A stretch of 64,000 nt of DNA from Nocardia suismassiliense. GTDB taxonomy: Bacteria > Actinomycetota > Actinomycetes > Mycobacteriales > Mycobacteriaceae. The translations under genes and the position numbers were made by a program. Positions 1 to 7,300 of the stretch are shown piece after piece; positions within the stretch are counted from its first letter, which is position 1, and the number at the start of each line of letters is the position of its first letter. The stretch lies in assembly GCF_900269665.1 (NCBI RefSeq), contig NZ_LT985361.1, positions 4,306,723 through 4,370,722 on the forward strand. Reading direction: 5' to 3'. Under the pieces are notes generated by a model. That model was not told where the DNA came from and searched no databases. It saw only the letters and a program-made list of their open reading frames with translations.

Positions 1-526
1 GGGTGGGGGAGTGGGCGTGGCGGCGTAGGGCGGCGTAGGGGAGGTCTACTACGGCTCGGCTGATTGCGTCGATTTCGCGGTCGTCTGCGCGGCCGAAGCG
101 GGCTAAGGCGATGCGGCGGAGGTGGTTGAAGAGGGGGGCGTTCATGGTGGTCAGGCGGGCGCGGAAGTCGTCGTCGGGGCCGCCGTCGAGGAGGTCGCTG
201 GGGCGCAGGTTCAGGAGAAGTCTTGCGTCGTCGGGTAATTCGCGTCCGAAGGTGAGGGCGGCGCGGACCATGGCGACGCCTGCTTCGATCGCGTCGGGGT
301 GCTCGGCGGCGGTGATCACTCCGCTCTGGAAACGTTCGAGGGCGCGCAGCCAGGCGGCGGTCAGTACTCCGTTGCGGTTGCCGAAGCGGTGGTACAGCGT
401 GCCGACCGGCGCGCCACTGGCCTCGGCGATCGCCGCGACACTGGCGGCGCGGGGTCCCTCGGCGAGCACTAGGGCGCGTGCTGCGTCGAGGATCACGTCG
501 GTGTCGTGCTTGCGGGGAGGTGCCAT
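1..526 (-). CDS. TetR/AcrR family transcriptional regulator (partial, C-terminus beyond window)
   Basis: The reading frame opens with ATG at 526 and stays open to base 1, so at least 175 residues are present and the C-terminus lies outside the window. Residues about 10-55 form a TetR helix-turn-helix, with the typical GTLYHRFGNR recognition-helix segment. The rest is a helical ligand-binding domain with no recognisable ligand signature. TetR proteins are dimeric, usually repress their own or a neighbouring promoter, and release DNA on binding a small molecule. The gene is divergent from the SRPBCC-like genes at 548-1423, with only 21 bp between starts, so these are the likely targets. The family call is firm; the ligand is unknown. 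Confidence 0.9.
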   Translation of the reverse strand, partial: MAPPRKHDTDVILDAARALVLAEGPRAASVAAIAEASGAPVGTLYHRFGNRNGVLTAAWLRALERFQSGVITAAEHPDAIEAGVAMVRAALTFGRELPDDARLLLNLRPSDLLDGGPDDDFRARLTTMNAPLFNHLRRIALARFGRADDREIDAISRAVVDLPYAALRRHAHSPT

Positions 527-536
527 GTACTAGTAC
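527..536. promoter_or_regulatory. Short palindrome next to the TetR start, possible operator
   Basis: The perfect 10-bp palindrome GTACTAGTAC abuts the TetR start codon in the 21-bp divergent gap. TetR regulators commonly bind such sites for autorepression. A 10-bp palindrome is too short to be convincing alone. Confidence 0.3.
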
Positions 537-547
537 GTTCCTTCTAT

Positions 548-917
548 ATGGAGCGTTTGTCCTATATTGATGAGCATGCCAGATCCGTTGACGCGAATCG
601 CGACCGGGCCTGGAAGGCACTGCTGAAAGTCGTCTGCAAGGGACCCGGCGGATCCGTCCACCGTACCGAGCGGTTTCGAACTCGAGGCCGTGGAAGTCCC
701 CGCCCGGCTGGCAATGAAAGGGCGGCACTGGTTTTCGGAGTACGCCCTAGTCTTCGAACTAGAGGATGAGGGGGCGAACCGGACCCGCGTCCGCGCGAAG
801 TCGTGGGGCAATTTCCCTGGGCTGCACGGCAAGATCTACCGCGCGCTCGTCATCGGCAGCGGCGGCCACAAGATCGTGGTCCGTCGGCTGCTGCGCCAGA
901 TCGCGGCCGCCGCATGA
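548..917 (+). pseudogene. SRPBCC/DUF2867-like protein, broken by a frameshift
   Basis: Translation from ATG 548 starts like an SRPBCC-type protein (SYIDEHARSVDANRDRAWKA), but the matching continuation (GFELEAVEVPARLAMKGRHW, then HWFSEYALVFELE) lies in the next frame. That frame runs to the TGA at 915-917. The switch falls near 630-642. Joining the frames gives a continuous protein of about 122 residues, so a one-base indel is the simplest explanation, either a real mutation or a sequencing error. The TGA overlaps the ATG of the next gene (ATGA), implying translational coupling. The gene lies 21 bp from the divergent TetR gene. SRPBCC domains bind hydrophobic ligands in a helix-grip fold; no substrate can be inferred. 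Confidence 0.65.
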
Positions 918-1423
918 TCCCCGGGCTGGTCTGGGGCGCCACCGACGCCGAGCGCGAACACCCACTCCCGTGTGACGCCCTGCAGCCCGCCGGGGTGCAG
1001 GCGGATCGAGCCATCAGCATCGACGCACCCCACGGCCTGGTCTATGCCTGGCTGTGCCAATTACGGGTCGCGCCATACAGTTACGATCTGCTCGACCGCT
1101 GGGGCCGCCCCAGCCCCCGGCACCGCGATCCGCAACTCACGGAACTCGAAGAGGGCCAACGCTTCATGGGCCAGTTCGACCTGGTCTCCTTCACGCTGAG
1201 TCAGCACATCACCCTGGTCAGCGGGAAAATCGCCGTCACCTACGCGGTCCGTCCCGAGGGCGACGGCACTCGCCTGGTGGTCCGGGTGCGCATGGGCGGA
1301 CCCCGAATTATCGGACGCCTGTTGGCTTTCGGCGACCTCATCATGATGCGCAAGCAACTGTTGACGCTGAAAGAGCTGGCTGAAGCCGAGGATCGCGCCG
1401 AGCCACGGGTCGAACTGCAATAG
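914..1423 (+). CDS. SRPBCC family protein
   Basis: 169 residues from ATG 914, chosen because it overlaps the previous stop (ATGA); longer upstream in-frame starts lie inside the previous gene. The N-terminal part (ADRAISIDAPHGLVYAWLCQ) matches the first strand and helix of SRPBCC/polyketide-cyclase-like folds. A stretch of alternating beta strands (about 80-140) and a long C-terminal helix follow, as expected for a ligand-binding helix-grip domain. It is probably co-transcribed with the frameshifted gene at 548 under the TetR regulator. Function unknown; a role in handling a hydrophobic small molecule is inference from fold only. Confidence 0.7.
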   Translation: MIPGLVWGATDAEREHPLPCDALQPAGVQADRAISIDAPHGLVYAWLCQLRVAPYSYDLLDRWGRPSPRHRDPQLTELEEGQRFMGQFDLVSFTLSQHITLVSGKIAVTYAVRPEGDGTRLVVRVRMGGPRIIGRLLAFGDLIMMRKQLLTLKELAEAEDRAEPRVELQ

Positions 1424-1494
1424 GGCTGTGTCGCGATACACAGTGCGCCGGGTCTGGTTCATACGATCTACCGGCGTTCGAGGATGATCAGTTC

Positions 1495-2259
1495 ATGGCA
1501 AAAGATGTTCAGCTCGGCGCCGTCCGCACCTGGTACGACGAGACAGGCGACGGCGATCCGGTGCTGTTGCTGCACGGCGGTTTCGTCGACTCCCGCTCGT
1601 TCGAACCCGCCGTCGCCGGCCTGACCGAGCACTTCCGCGTTTACCGCATGGATCGCCGCGGCCACGGCCGCACCCCCGACGTCGCGGGACCGATCTCCTA
1701 CGACCTGATGGCGCAGGACACCATCGCGTTCCTCGACGAGGTCGTCGGCGGCGCCGCGCATCTGGTCGGTTACAGCGACGGCGCGGTCGTCGCCCTGCTG
1801 GTCGCGCTCCGTAGACCGGATCTGGTCCGCAAGCTCGTCTCGATCAGCGGCGACTTCCACCACGACGGACTGTTGCCCGGCGTGCTCGACGGTTTCACGC
1901 ACGAAGAACCGATGCGGCGCTTGGCCGCTCGGTACGGCGAGGTGTCACCCGACGGCGAGGCGCATTTCCGGGTGGTCGCCGAGAAACTGCTCTCGATGGC
2001 GCGTGCCGAGCCCACTCTGACGGTCGAGGAACTCGCGCGCATCACCAGTCGCACCCTCGTCATCGCCGCCGACGACGACGCGATGAGCCTGGAACACACG
2101 ATCGCCCTCTACCGCGCCATCCCCGATTCTGAGCTCGCCATCATCCCGGGCACCTCGCATCTGCTGGTGGTGGAGAAGCCCGTCGAGGTCTACCGCGTCG
2201 TCGGCACCTTCCTCACCACCGACGCGACCCGAACCTGGCAGCCGATCCGCCGCGCTTGA
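1495..2259 (+). CDS. alpha/beta hydrolase
   Basis: 254 residues, a full-length alpha/beta hydrolase. The oxyanion-hole HGG is at about 27-29, the nucleophile elbow GYSDG places Ser at 94, a candidate acid lies in the AADDDAM segment near 195, and the catalytic His is in TSHLLVVE near 222. The Ser-Asp-His order matches esterases, lipases and C-C hydrolases acting in the cytoplasm. No signal peptide is visible. The gene follows the SRPBCC gene by 71 bp on the same strand and may or may not share its transcript. The substrate cannot be inferred. Confidence 0.88.
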   Translation: MAKDVQLGAVRTWYDETGDGDPVLLLHGGFVDSRSFEPAVAGLTEHFRVYRMDRRGHGRTPDVAGPISYDLMAQDTIAFLDEVVGGAAHLVGYSDGAVVALLVALRRPDLVRKLVSISGDFHHDGLLPGVLDGFTHEEPMRRLAARYGEVSPDGEAHFRVVAEKLLSMARAEPTLTVEELARITSRTLVIAADDDAMSLEHTIALYRAIPDSELAIIPGTSHLLVVEKPVEVYRVVGTFLTTDATRTWQPIRRA

Positions 2260-2375
2260 TCGGGAATGTCCCGAACGTTTCTATTCGGTAGCAGGATCCC
2301 GGCAGCGCAAGATATTTCGGCAAACTATGTGCTAACAGTATCGCTGCTGGGCATCCGACCAGTCATGCTGAACAC

Positions 2376-2537
2376 ATGGACTTCATGAAACCAGCCGAGC
2401 AACTATTGGCGCAGGTCGCGGCGAAGTTCGGCTCTGCGGAAGCGTTCCTGGACCGGTTGGCCGACGTGCGCGCCGAATATATCGACGACACCGTCGAGAT
2501 GCCGCGTGTCGTCGGCGGGTTGCCCACTATTTACTGA
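2376..2537 (+). CDS. small hypothetical protein (53 aa)
   Basis: A short open frame from ATG 2376 to TGA 2535-2537. Its composition (acidic, helical N-terminal half beginning MDFMKPAEQLLAQ) looks coding rather than random. It converges on the hypothetical gene at 2531-3004 and overlaps its 3' end by 7 bp, a layout common for real gene pairs. No family is recognised and no strong ribosome-binding site is visible. Confidence 0.45.
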   Translation: MDFMKPAEQLLAQVAAKFGSAEAFLDRLADVRAEYIDDTVEMPRVVGGLPTIY

Positions 2538-3004
2538 AACTGGTGAAGTTCGGCTACATCGAACTTCCACAGCTCGAATCCGTCGGGCACGGTGTCGCTG
2601 ACCGAAATACGGTCGCGCGCCCACAGGCCGGCCAATGCGTGCGGTTCGGCGCCGCCCTCGGCGGTGAGAATAGGCAGGGGATGGGTGCGCCGCCGTCCGG
2701 CCTGCTCCACCGCTGCCGCCTTGTCCACGTAGCCGAGCTGATCGTGATTGAGAATGTATCGCCCGGTGCAGCCGTGCTCCGGCGGCCGCAGCGCCGCGAC
2801 GGAGGCCGCCGCCGCGTACAGATTTTCGTCGCCAAGCTGCCGCCGGGCCCACACCACCCGGGCGGGCACGGACAGCAGTCGTTCGATGCCCTGCACGCTG
2901 TGATTGCCGATCCAGGCGTGTTCCACCAGCCGCGCACCGGGCTCCACATATCCGATCAGCCGATAGTCGTCGTCCAGGAGCACTGCTCGATAGAACTGTC
3001 GCAC
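2531..3004 (-). CDS. hypothetical protein (157 aa)
   Basis: 157 residues from ATG 3004. The upstream bases read as an AAAGGAAT ribosome-binding stretch. No domain is recognised. The sequence is soluble, with several aromatic residues and Asp/Glu clusters, no signal peptide and no membrane segment. The N-terminal MRQFYRAVLLDDDYRLIGYV looks like paired beta strands. It overlaps the small convergent gene at 2376 by 7 bp. The next gene upstream on its strand is the ECF42 sigma factor, which ends 88 bp away. Confidence 0.6.
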   Translation of the reverse strand: MRQFYRAVLLDDDYRLIGYVEPGARLVEHAWIGNHSVQGIERLLSVPARVVWARRQLGDENLYAAAASVAALRPPEHGCTGRYILNHDQLGYVDKAAAVEQAGRRRTHPLPILTAEGGAEPHALAGLWARDRISVSDTVPDGFELWKFDVAELHQFQ

Positions 3005-3092
3005 GCGGCCGGATTCCTTTCGGAGGTAAGCGGTTTCGTAGCATGCTCACATCCGATTGCGGTGTAGCGATTACCACGGCGTTACAACCGAA

Positions 3093-4364
3093 CTAGCGGG
3101 CCCCGCTGTCCTGCGCGCGGTCGAGCAGCAGCGCCCGCTCGGCCTTGTTGCCGGTCAGTTCGGCGGCGCGGATGAATTCGGCACCCGCTTCGCCGTGCCT
3201 GCCGAGCTGGCTGAGCAGATCGCCGCGCACGGCGTAGTAGAGGTGGTAGGTGTCCAGTGAGCCCGCGAGTGCGTCGACGAGGTCCAGACCTGCCGCCGGA
3301 CCGTGCACCTTGCTCACCGCCACCGCGCGATTGAGCTCCACGATCGGCGATGGAAAGCGTTGGGCGAGAACGGCATACAGTCCGGCGATGCGCCGCCAAT
3401 CGGTGTCCTGCGGTGTCGCCGCCATGGCGTGCACGGCGGCGATCGCGGCCTGCAACGCGTAACTGCCCGGCAGCAGGCCGCGGTCCCGGGCGACCGCGTT
3501 GGCGCGCCCCAACGCCGCGAACCCACGCCGGATCAACAGCCGATCCCACCGTGTCCGGTTCTGATCGGCAAGCAGCACAACATCATTGGCCGGACCGGTG
3601 CGTGCGGGCAGTCGCGAGGCTTGCAGTTCCAGCAGCGCGACCAGCCCGTGCACCTCGGGTTCGGCGGGCAGCAACTCGGCCAGGATACGGGCCAACCGCA
3701 GGGCGTCCTGGCACAGCTCGACGCGGATCCAATCCTCGCCCGCGGTCGCCGCATATCCCTCGTTGAAGATCAGATAGACGACCGCGAGCACCGAGGCCAG
3801 CCGCTCGGTCAGCGCCTCGCCGCTGGGCACCTCATAGGGCACCTGCTTGGCGGCGATGGTCCGCTTGGCGCGCACAATGCGTTGCGCCACCGTGGATTCC
3901 GCGACAACGAAGGCGCGGGCGATCTCCTCGGTGGTCAAACCGCCGAGCAGCCGTAGTGTCAACGCCACCCGCGCCTGCTCCGGCAGCACCGGATGGCAGG
4001 CGGTGAACATCATCCGGAGCAGATCGTCCGCGACGGCGGCGTCCGGTTCCGGTTCAGGCGCCTGCTCGGTCACCAGCTGGTGACCGAGCAGTGCGAGTTT
4101 GCGGGCGAAGGTCTGATTCCGCCGTATCCGGTCGATCGCCCGATGCTTGGCGGTGAGCATCAGCCAGCCACCCGGATTCGGCGGCACCCCGTCGCGTGGC
4201 CACTGTTCCAGCGCCGCGACCAGCGCGTCCTGCGCCAGCTCCTCGGCCGCGTCGATATCGCCGACGACGCGGGTGAGCCCCGCGACCAGTCGCGGCCATT
4301 CCATCCGCCACACCGTTTCCACGGCGCGGTGGGTCTGCTCGGGCGACCGGTCCGGGCTCATCAT
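3093..4364 (-). CDS. ECF42-type RNA polymerase sigma factor with C-terminal TPR-like extension
   Basis: 423 residues, far longer than ordinary ECF sigma factors. Region sigma2 covers about 20-85 (AAEELAQDALVAALEQW, HRAIDRIRR). Sigma4 covers about 105-165 (LLGGLTTEEIARAF, VAESTVAQRIVRAKR). The remaining 250 residues form a helical extension with the LIFNEGYAA segment typical of the ECF42 group. Known members have no anti-sigma factor, depend on this extension, and are encoded next to DGPF-domain proteins. Here a DGPF gene lies 13 bp upstream on the same strand, matching that arrangement exactly. Self-activation is likely (see the promoter at 4782-4808). The physiological signal is unknown. Confidence 0.92.
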   Translation of the reverse strand: MMSPDRSPEQTHRAVETVWRMEWPRLVAGLTRVVGDIDAAEELAQDALVAALEQWPRDGVPPNPGGWLMLTAKHRAIDRIRRNQTFARKLALLGHQLVTEQAPEPEPDAAVADDLLRMMFTACHPVLPEQARVALTLRLLGGLTTEEIARAFVVAESTVAQRIVRAKRTIAAKQVPYEVPSGEALTERLASVLAVVYLIFNEGYAATAGEDWIRVELCQDALRLARILAELLPAEPEVHGLVALLELQASRLPARTGPANDVVLLADQNRTRWDRLLIRRGFAALGRANAVARDRGLLPGSYALQAAIAAVHAMAATPQDTDWRRIAGLYAVLAQRFPSPIVELNRAVAVSKVHGPAAGLDLVDALAGSLDTYHLYYAVRGDLLSQLGRHGEAGAEFIRAAELTGNKAERALLLDRAQDSGAR

Positions 4365-4377
4365 CCGCGGTGGCCGA

Positions 4378-4728
4378 TCAGGCCTCTTCGGCGATCTGCC
4401 GGAGCTCGACCTCGATATCCCACTCGGGGCCGTGCACGTCGAGGAAGCGTGAGGTCCACTCGACCGCTTCCTCCTTGGTCTTCGTCTGCAAAATGCAGTA
4501 CCCGCCGACTACCTCTTTGGACTCGGTGAAAGGGCCGTCGAGCACGGTCTGCTTGCCGCCGGACTGCCTGATCGTGGTGGCCTCGGCCGCCGGGCTCAAA
4601 CCATTGGTGTCCAGCAGCACGCCGGACTTGGTCATCTCCTCGATCACCTTGTCCACCCGGTCCATGAGCGCCGCGTCCGGCTCGGGCGCGGTGGTCGGGT
4701 CGACGTGGATCAGCATCATGTAGCGCAT
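4378..4728 (-). CDS. YCII-related DGPF-domain protein, ECF42 partner
   Basis: 116 residues. The diagnostic LDGPFTESKEVVGGY segment is at about 63-78, inside a ferredoxin-like YCII fold. The N-terminus MRYMMLIHVD is the usual first strand of the family. In actinobacteria DGPF proteins are co-transcribed with ECF42 sigma factors and are their main regulatory targets; their biochemical role is unsettled. The gene lies 13 bp ahead of the sigma gene, so the pair forms an operon. YCII relatives include dehalogenase-like enzymes, so an enzymatic role remains possible. Confidence 0.92.
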   Translation of the reverse strand: MRYMMLIHVDPTTAPEPDAALMDRVDKVIEEMTKSGVLLDTNGLSPAAEATTIRQSGGKQTVLDGPFTESKEVVGGYCILQTKTKEEAVEWTSRFLDVHGPEWDIEVELRQIAEEA

Positions 4729-4781
4729 ATCGGGTCCTTTTACTCGTCGTCGTCAGGATCGTCCGATCCTCACCTCACTGC

Positions 4782-4808
4782 ATCGAACGACCACCACCCG
4801 GATCGACA
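4782..4808 (-). promoter_or_regulatory. Candidate ECF42-dependent promoter for the DGPF-sigma operon
   Basis: On the minus strand TGTCGA (4808-4803) is followed after exactly 17 nt by CGAT (4785-4782), about 55 bp before the DGPF start codon. As I recall, ECF42 target promoters carry TGTCGA at -35 and CGA plus a pyrimidine at -10. The match and spacing support self-activation of the operon. Confidence 0.55.
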
Positions 4809-4813
4809 CTCCA

Positions 4814-4840
4814 CCGAAAATTCTTCTCGAGTATTTTCGG
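4814..4840. repeat. Perfect inverted repeat between the DGPF and P450 genes
   Basis: Arms CCGAAAAT (4814-4821) and ATTTTCGG (4833-4840) are separated by 11 nt. The AT-rich arms stand out in GC-rich DNA. The repeat lies just upstream of the putative ECF42 promoter and 78 bp before the P450 start, so it could be an operator for either gene. No regulator can be named. Confidence 0.45.
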
Positions 4841-4917
4841 CGCTGGACGGCAGGCCACGGTTTCCGCGGTATTGCGGGGAGCATCCGCGGCAGGGAGCAT
4901 GGCTGTGGAGGGATGTC

Positions 4918-6348
4918 ATGAAACCTGGTGGCGGTGATACTTTCGCATCGATCCCCGGGCCCGGCGGCGCGGGCGACGGCCTCGCCGACATCGTGGCGGC
5001 GGGTGGGCTGCACAACTACCAGCTGACACTGCATGCGAAGTACGGTCCCGTCGTCCGTTTCCGGTTACCGGGCGCGGAGACGGCGGTGTCGATCGCCGAT
5101 CCGGTGCTGCTGGAGGCCACTGCGAAGGTCGACAAACGGCCCGAGAAGCTGTTCGAGTTCCTGGCGCCACTCCAGGAATCGGACAATTTGCAGACCCTTT
5201 CCGCCGCAGAGCACACCCCGTGGCGGCGGGTGTTGCTGTCGGTGCTGGCCGGACGGCGCTCGCACGAGGCGCATTTCGGGCAGTTCGTCACGCTGACCTG
5301 CGACCTGGCCGATCGGTGGGCGGCCTCGGACGAGCCTGTTGCTTTGCAGCAGCACCTCAGTGAGCTGTCGCTACGGATGATCTGTGATTACGCGCTCGGC
5401 GCCGGTGCGGACTCGCCGGAGCAGGCCGGACGGATCGTGTCGGCCTTCGAGGATGTGCTGACCGACCAGTTGGCCCGGCTGTATCAAGCCGATCTGCCGG
5501 GAACGGACGCCGAACGCGGCGCTCGCGCGCAGCAAGCGCTGGTCTTTCTTCGGACGACCGTGGACGATGTGCTCGCCGCGCATCAGAAGGTCGATGTCGC
5601 GCATCAGGATGTCGCGGGGCAGGGCGCTGCGTGGCCGGGCAGCGCGCACCAGGGCGACGCACGGCGGACCGACACGCGCCGGACCGACAGCAGCGACCTG
5701 ATCTCCGCACTGGCCACGGCAGGCCAACCCCCGGCGCGGATCCGCGACACCGTGCTGATGACCATGCTGGCCGCACACCACACCACCGGCGTCGCGATCT
5801 CCTGGACCTTGTATCTACTCGCACAGCACCCTGAAGTCGCGGACCGCGTCGCCGAAGAAGTCGCGGACGTACTGGGGAACCGGCCCGCGCCCGACTACGC
5901 GGATCTGAAGCGCCTGACGTATCTGAAGATGGTGCTCGAGGAATCGATGCGGCTCTACCCGCCGGGCCCCTACGGTGCCCGCGAAATCTCGGAAGACCTT
6001 CGCGTGGGCGACTATACGATCCCGGCCGGGACCACGATCTTCTACCCGATCTGGGCCGTGCACCTCAACCCCGAATACTGGCCGCAGCCAGAGGTTTTCC
6101 GTCCCGAACGTTTCTCCGCCGCGGAATCCGCCGGACGTCCCAGGCTCGCCTACATCCCCTTCGGCCTCGGCCCACGCAGCTGCGAAGGCGCCGCCCTGGC
6201 GATGGTCGAAGCCCAACTGGTGCTTGCGGTTCTGGTACGGCGCTTCCGATTCGAGCTTGCCCCTGGGCATTCGGTCGTTCCCGTCGAACGCTTCGTTCTG
6301 TGGGCGGCCGATGACATCCGGATGAACCTCACGTCACGCGTTATCTAG
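4918..6348 (+). CDS. cytochrome P450
   Basis: 476 residues from ATG 4918; the frame is open further upstream, but that part is low-complexity and lies in the divergent promoter region. Cys 422 in FGLGPRSCEG is the heme thiolate ligand. ExxR is in LEESMRLYPPG, the PERF motif precedes the heme loop, and the I-helix reads AAHHTT in place of the usual AGxxT. It belongs to the class of soluble bacterial P450s with fatty-acid/CYP102-like sequence style. It needs external electron donors, and no ferredoxin or reductase gene is adjacent. A repetitive His/Gln/Asp-rich insert (about 220-255, KVDVAHQDVAGQ) before the I-helix is unusual. The substrate is unknown. Confidence 0.93.
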   Translation: MKPGGGDTFASIPGPGGAGDGLADIVAAGGLHNYQLTLHAKYGPVVRFRLPGAETAVSIADPVLLEATAKVDKRPEKLFEFLAPLQESDNLQTLSAAEHTPWRRVLLSVLAGRRSHEAHFGQFVTLTCDLADRWAASDEPVALQQHLSELSLRMICDYALGAGADSPEQAGRIVSAFEDVLTDQLARLYQADLPGTDAERGARAQQALVFLRTTVDDVLAAHQKVDVAHQDVAGQGAAWPGSAHQGDARRTDTRRTDSSDLISALATAGQPPARIRDTVLMTMLAAHHTTGVAISWTLYLLAQHPEVADRVAEEVADVLGNRPAPDYADLKRLTYLKMVLEESMRLYPPGPYGAREISEDLRVGDYTIPAGTTIFYPIWAVHLNPEYWPQPEVFRPERFSAAESAGRPRLAYIPFGLGPRSCEGAALAMVEAQLVLAVLVRRFRFELAPGHSVVPVERFVLWAADDIRMNLTSRVI

Positions 6349-6376
6349 ATACACGCGGTTGTGCTGCGGCTGAGCG

Positions 6377-7192
6377 CTATTCGCCAGGCCAGACCGCTCG
6401 AGCGTGTGCGGCCCGCGCGGTCCACCGACCGTCGTAGCGGACTTCGACAGGGTGAGCGAAGGCGCTGGTGACGTTCTCGGTGGTGAGGATGTCGCGTGCG
6501 GGACCAGCGGCGACGGTATGGCCGTCGGCGATCAGCAGCGCATGCGTGGTGGTGCTAGGCAGCTCCTCCAGATGGTGGGTAACCAGCACCGACGCGACCT
6601 CGGGATGGGTATCGCCGAGGGTATCGATGGTCTCCAGGAGTTGTTCGCGGGCAGCGAGATCCAGACCGGTGGAGGGTTCGTCGAACAGCAGCAGACGGGG
6701 CTCGGCGATGAGCGCGCGGGCGATCAAGGTGCGGCCGCGTTCACCCTGCGAGAGCGTCGGCCAAGTGTTGTCGGCCTTACCGGTGAGGCCGACCGTATCG
6801 ATCATCGCGTCGGCACGGCCGAGCTGATCGGGCGTCGGCGTCCAGCGCATCGGGGTATCAATGGTCGCGGTGAGACCGGTCAGCACCACCTCACGGATGG
6901 TCAGCGGATAACGCAGCGGGTGGCGCGGATTCACATGCCCGATCGAATGACGCAGGCGTTGCAGTTCGACGCGGCCCAACTGTTCACCGAGTACCCGAAC
7001 CGTGCCCGAGGTAGGGAACATGACCGCACCGCAGAAACCGAGCAGGGTGCTCTTACCCGCGCCGTTCGGCCCCAACAGCGCCCAGTGTTCGCCCGCGCGC
7101 ACGGTCAGCGAGATACCGTTGATGATCTTCTTGCCCTCGCGACGGAACGTCACATCCGTCAGTTCGAGCACCGGTGCGCCGGTCACCTGCAT
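6377..7192 (-). CDS. ABC transporter ATP-binding protein
   Basis: 271 residues from ATG 7192, preceded by a strong AAGGAGGG ribosome-binding site. Walker A is LLGPNGAGKSTLL (about 41-53), the signature is LSQGERGRTLIARAL, Walker B is LLLFDEPSTGLD, and the H-loop is VTHHLEE. It resembles stand-alone ATPases of the YlmA/ModF-like cytoplasmic type. No permease gene is adjacent, so the partner is unknown or absent. It is divergent from the LuxR-type regulator at 7301, with 108 bp between starts. The end of the gene converges on the P450 gene with a 28-bp gap. Confidence 0.92.
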   Translation of the reverse strand: MQVTGAPVLELTDVTFRREGKKIINGISLTVRAGEHWALLGPNGAGKSTLLGFCGAVMFPTSGTVRVLGEQLGRVELQRLRHSIGHVNPRHPLRYPLTIREVVLTGLTATIDTPMRWTPTPDQLGRADAMIDTVGLTGKADNTWPTLSQGERGRTLIARALIAEPRLLLFDEPSTGLDLAAREQLLETIDTLGDTHPEVASVLVTHHLEELPSTTTHALLIADGHTVAAGPARDILTTENVTSAFAHPVEVRYDGRWTARAAHARAVWPGE

Positions 7193-7300
7193 CCCTCCTT
7201 CGGAAAGGGGCAGTTTAGCCAGCACGGGCCCCACCGCCGCACCCGGCATCTTCCGGCAAAACGCCCGGGGGCCACGGCCGTCCGTGCGAAGGTAATCGGC

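Noticed and set aside
6404..7300. Long N-terminal extension of the LuxR regulator
   Set aside because: It runs antisense to the clearly coding ABC ATPase, has no domain, and a normal family start lies at 7301-7313.
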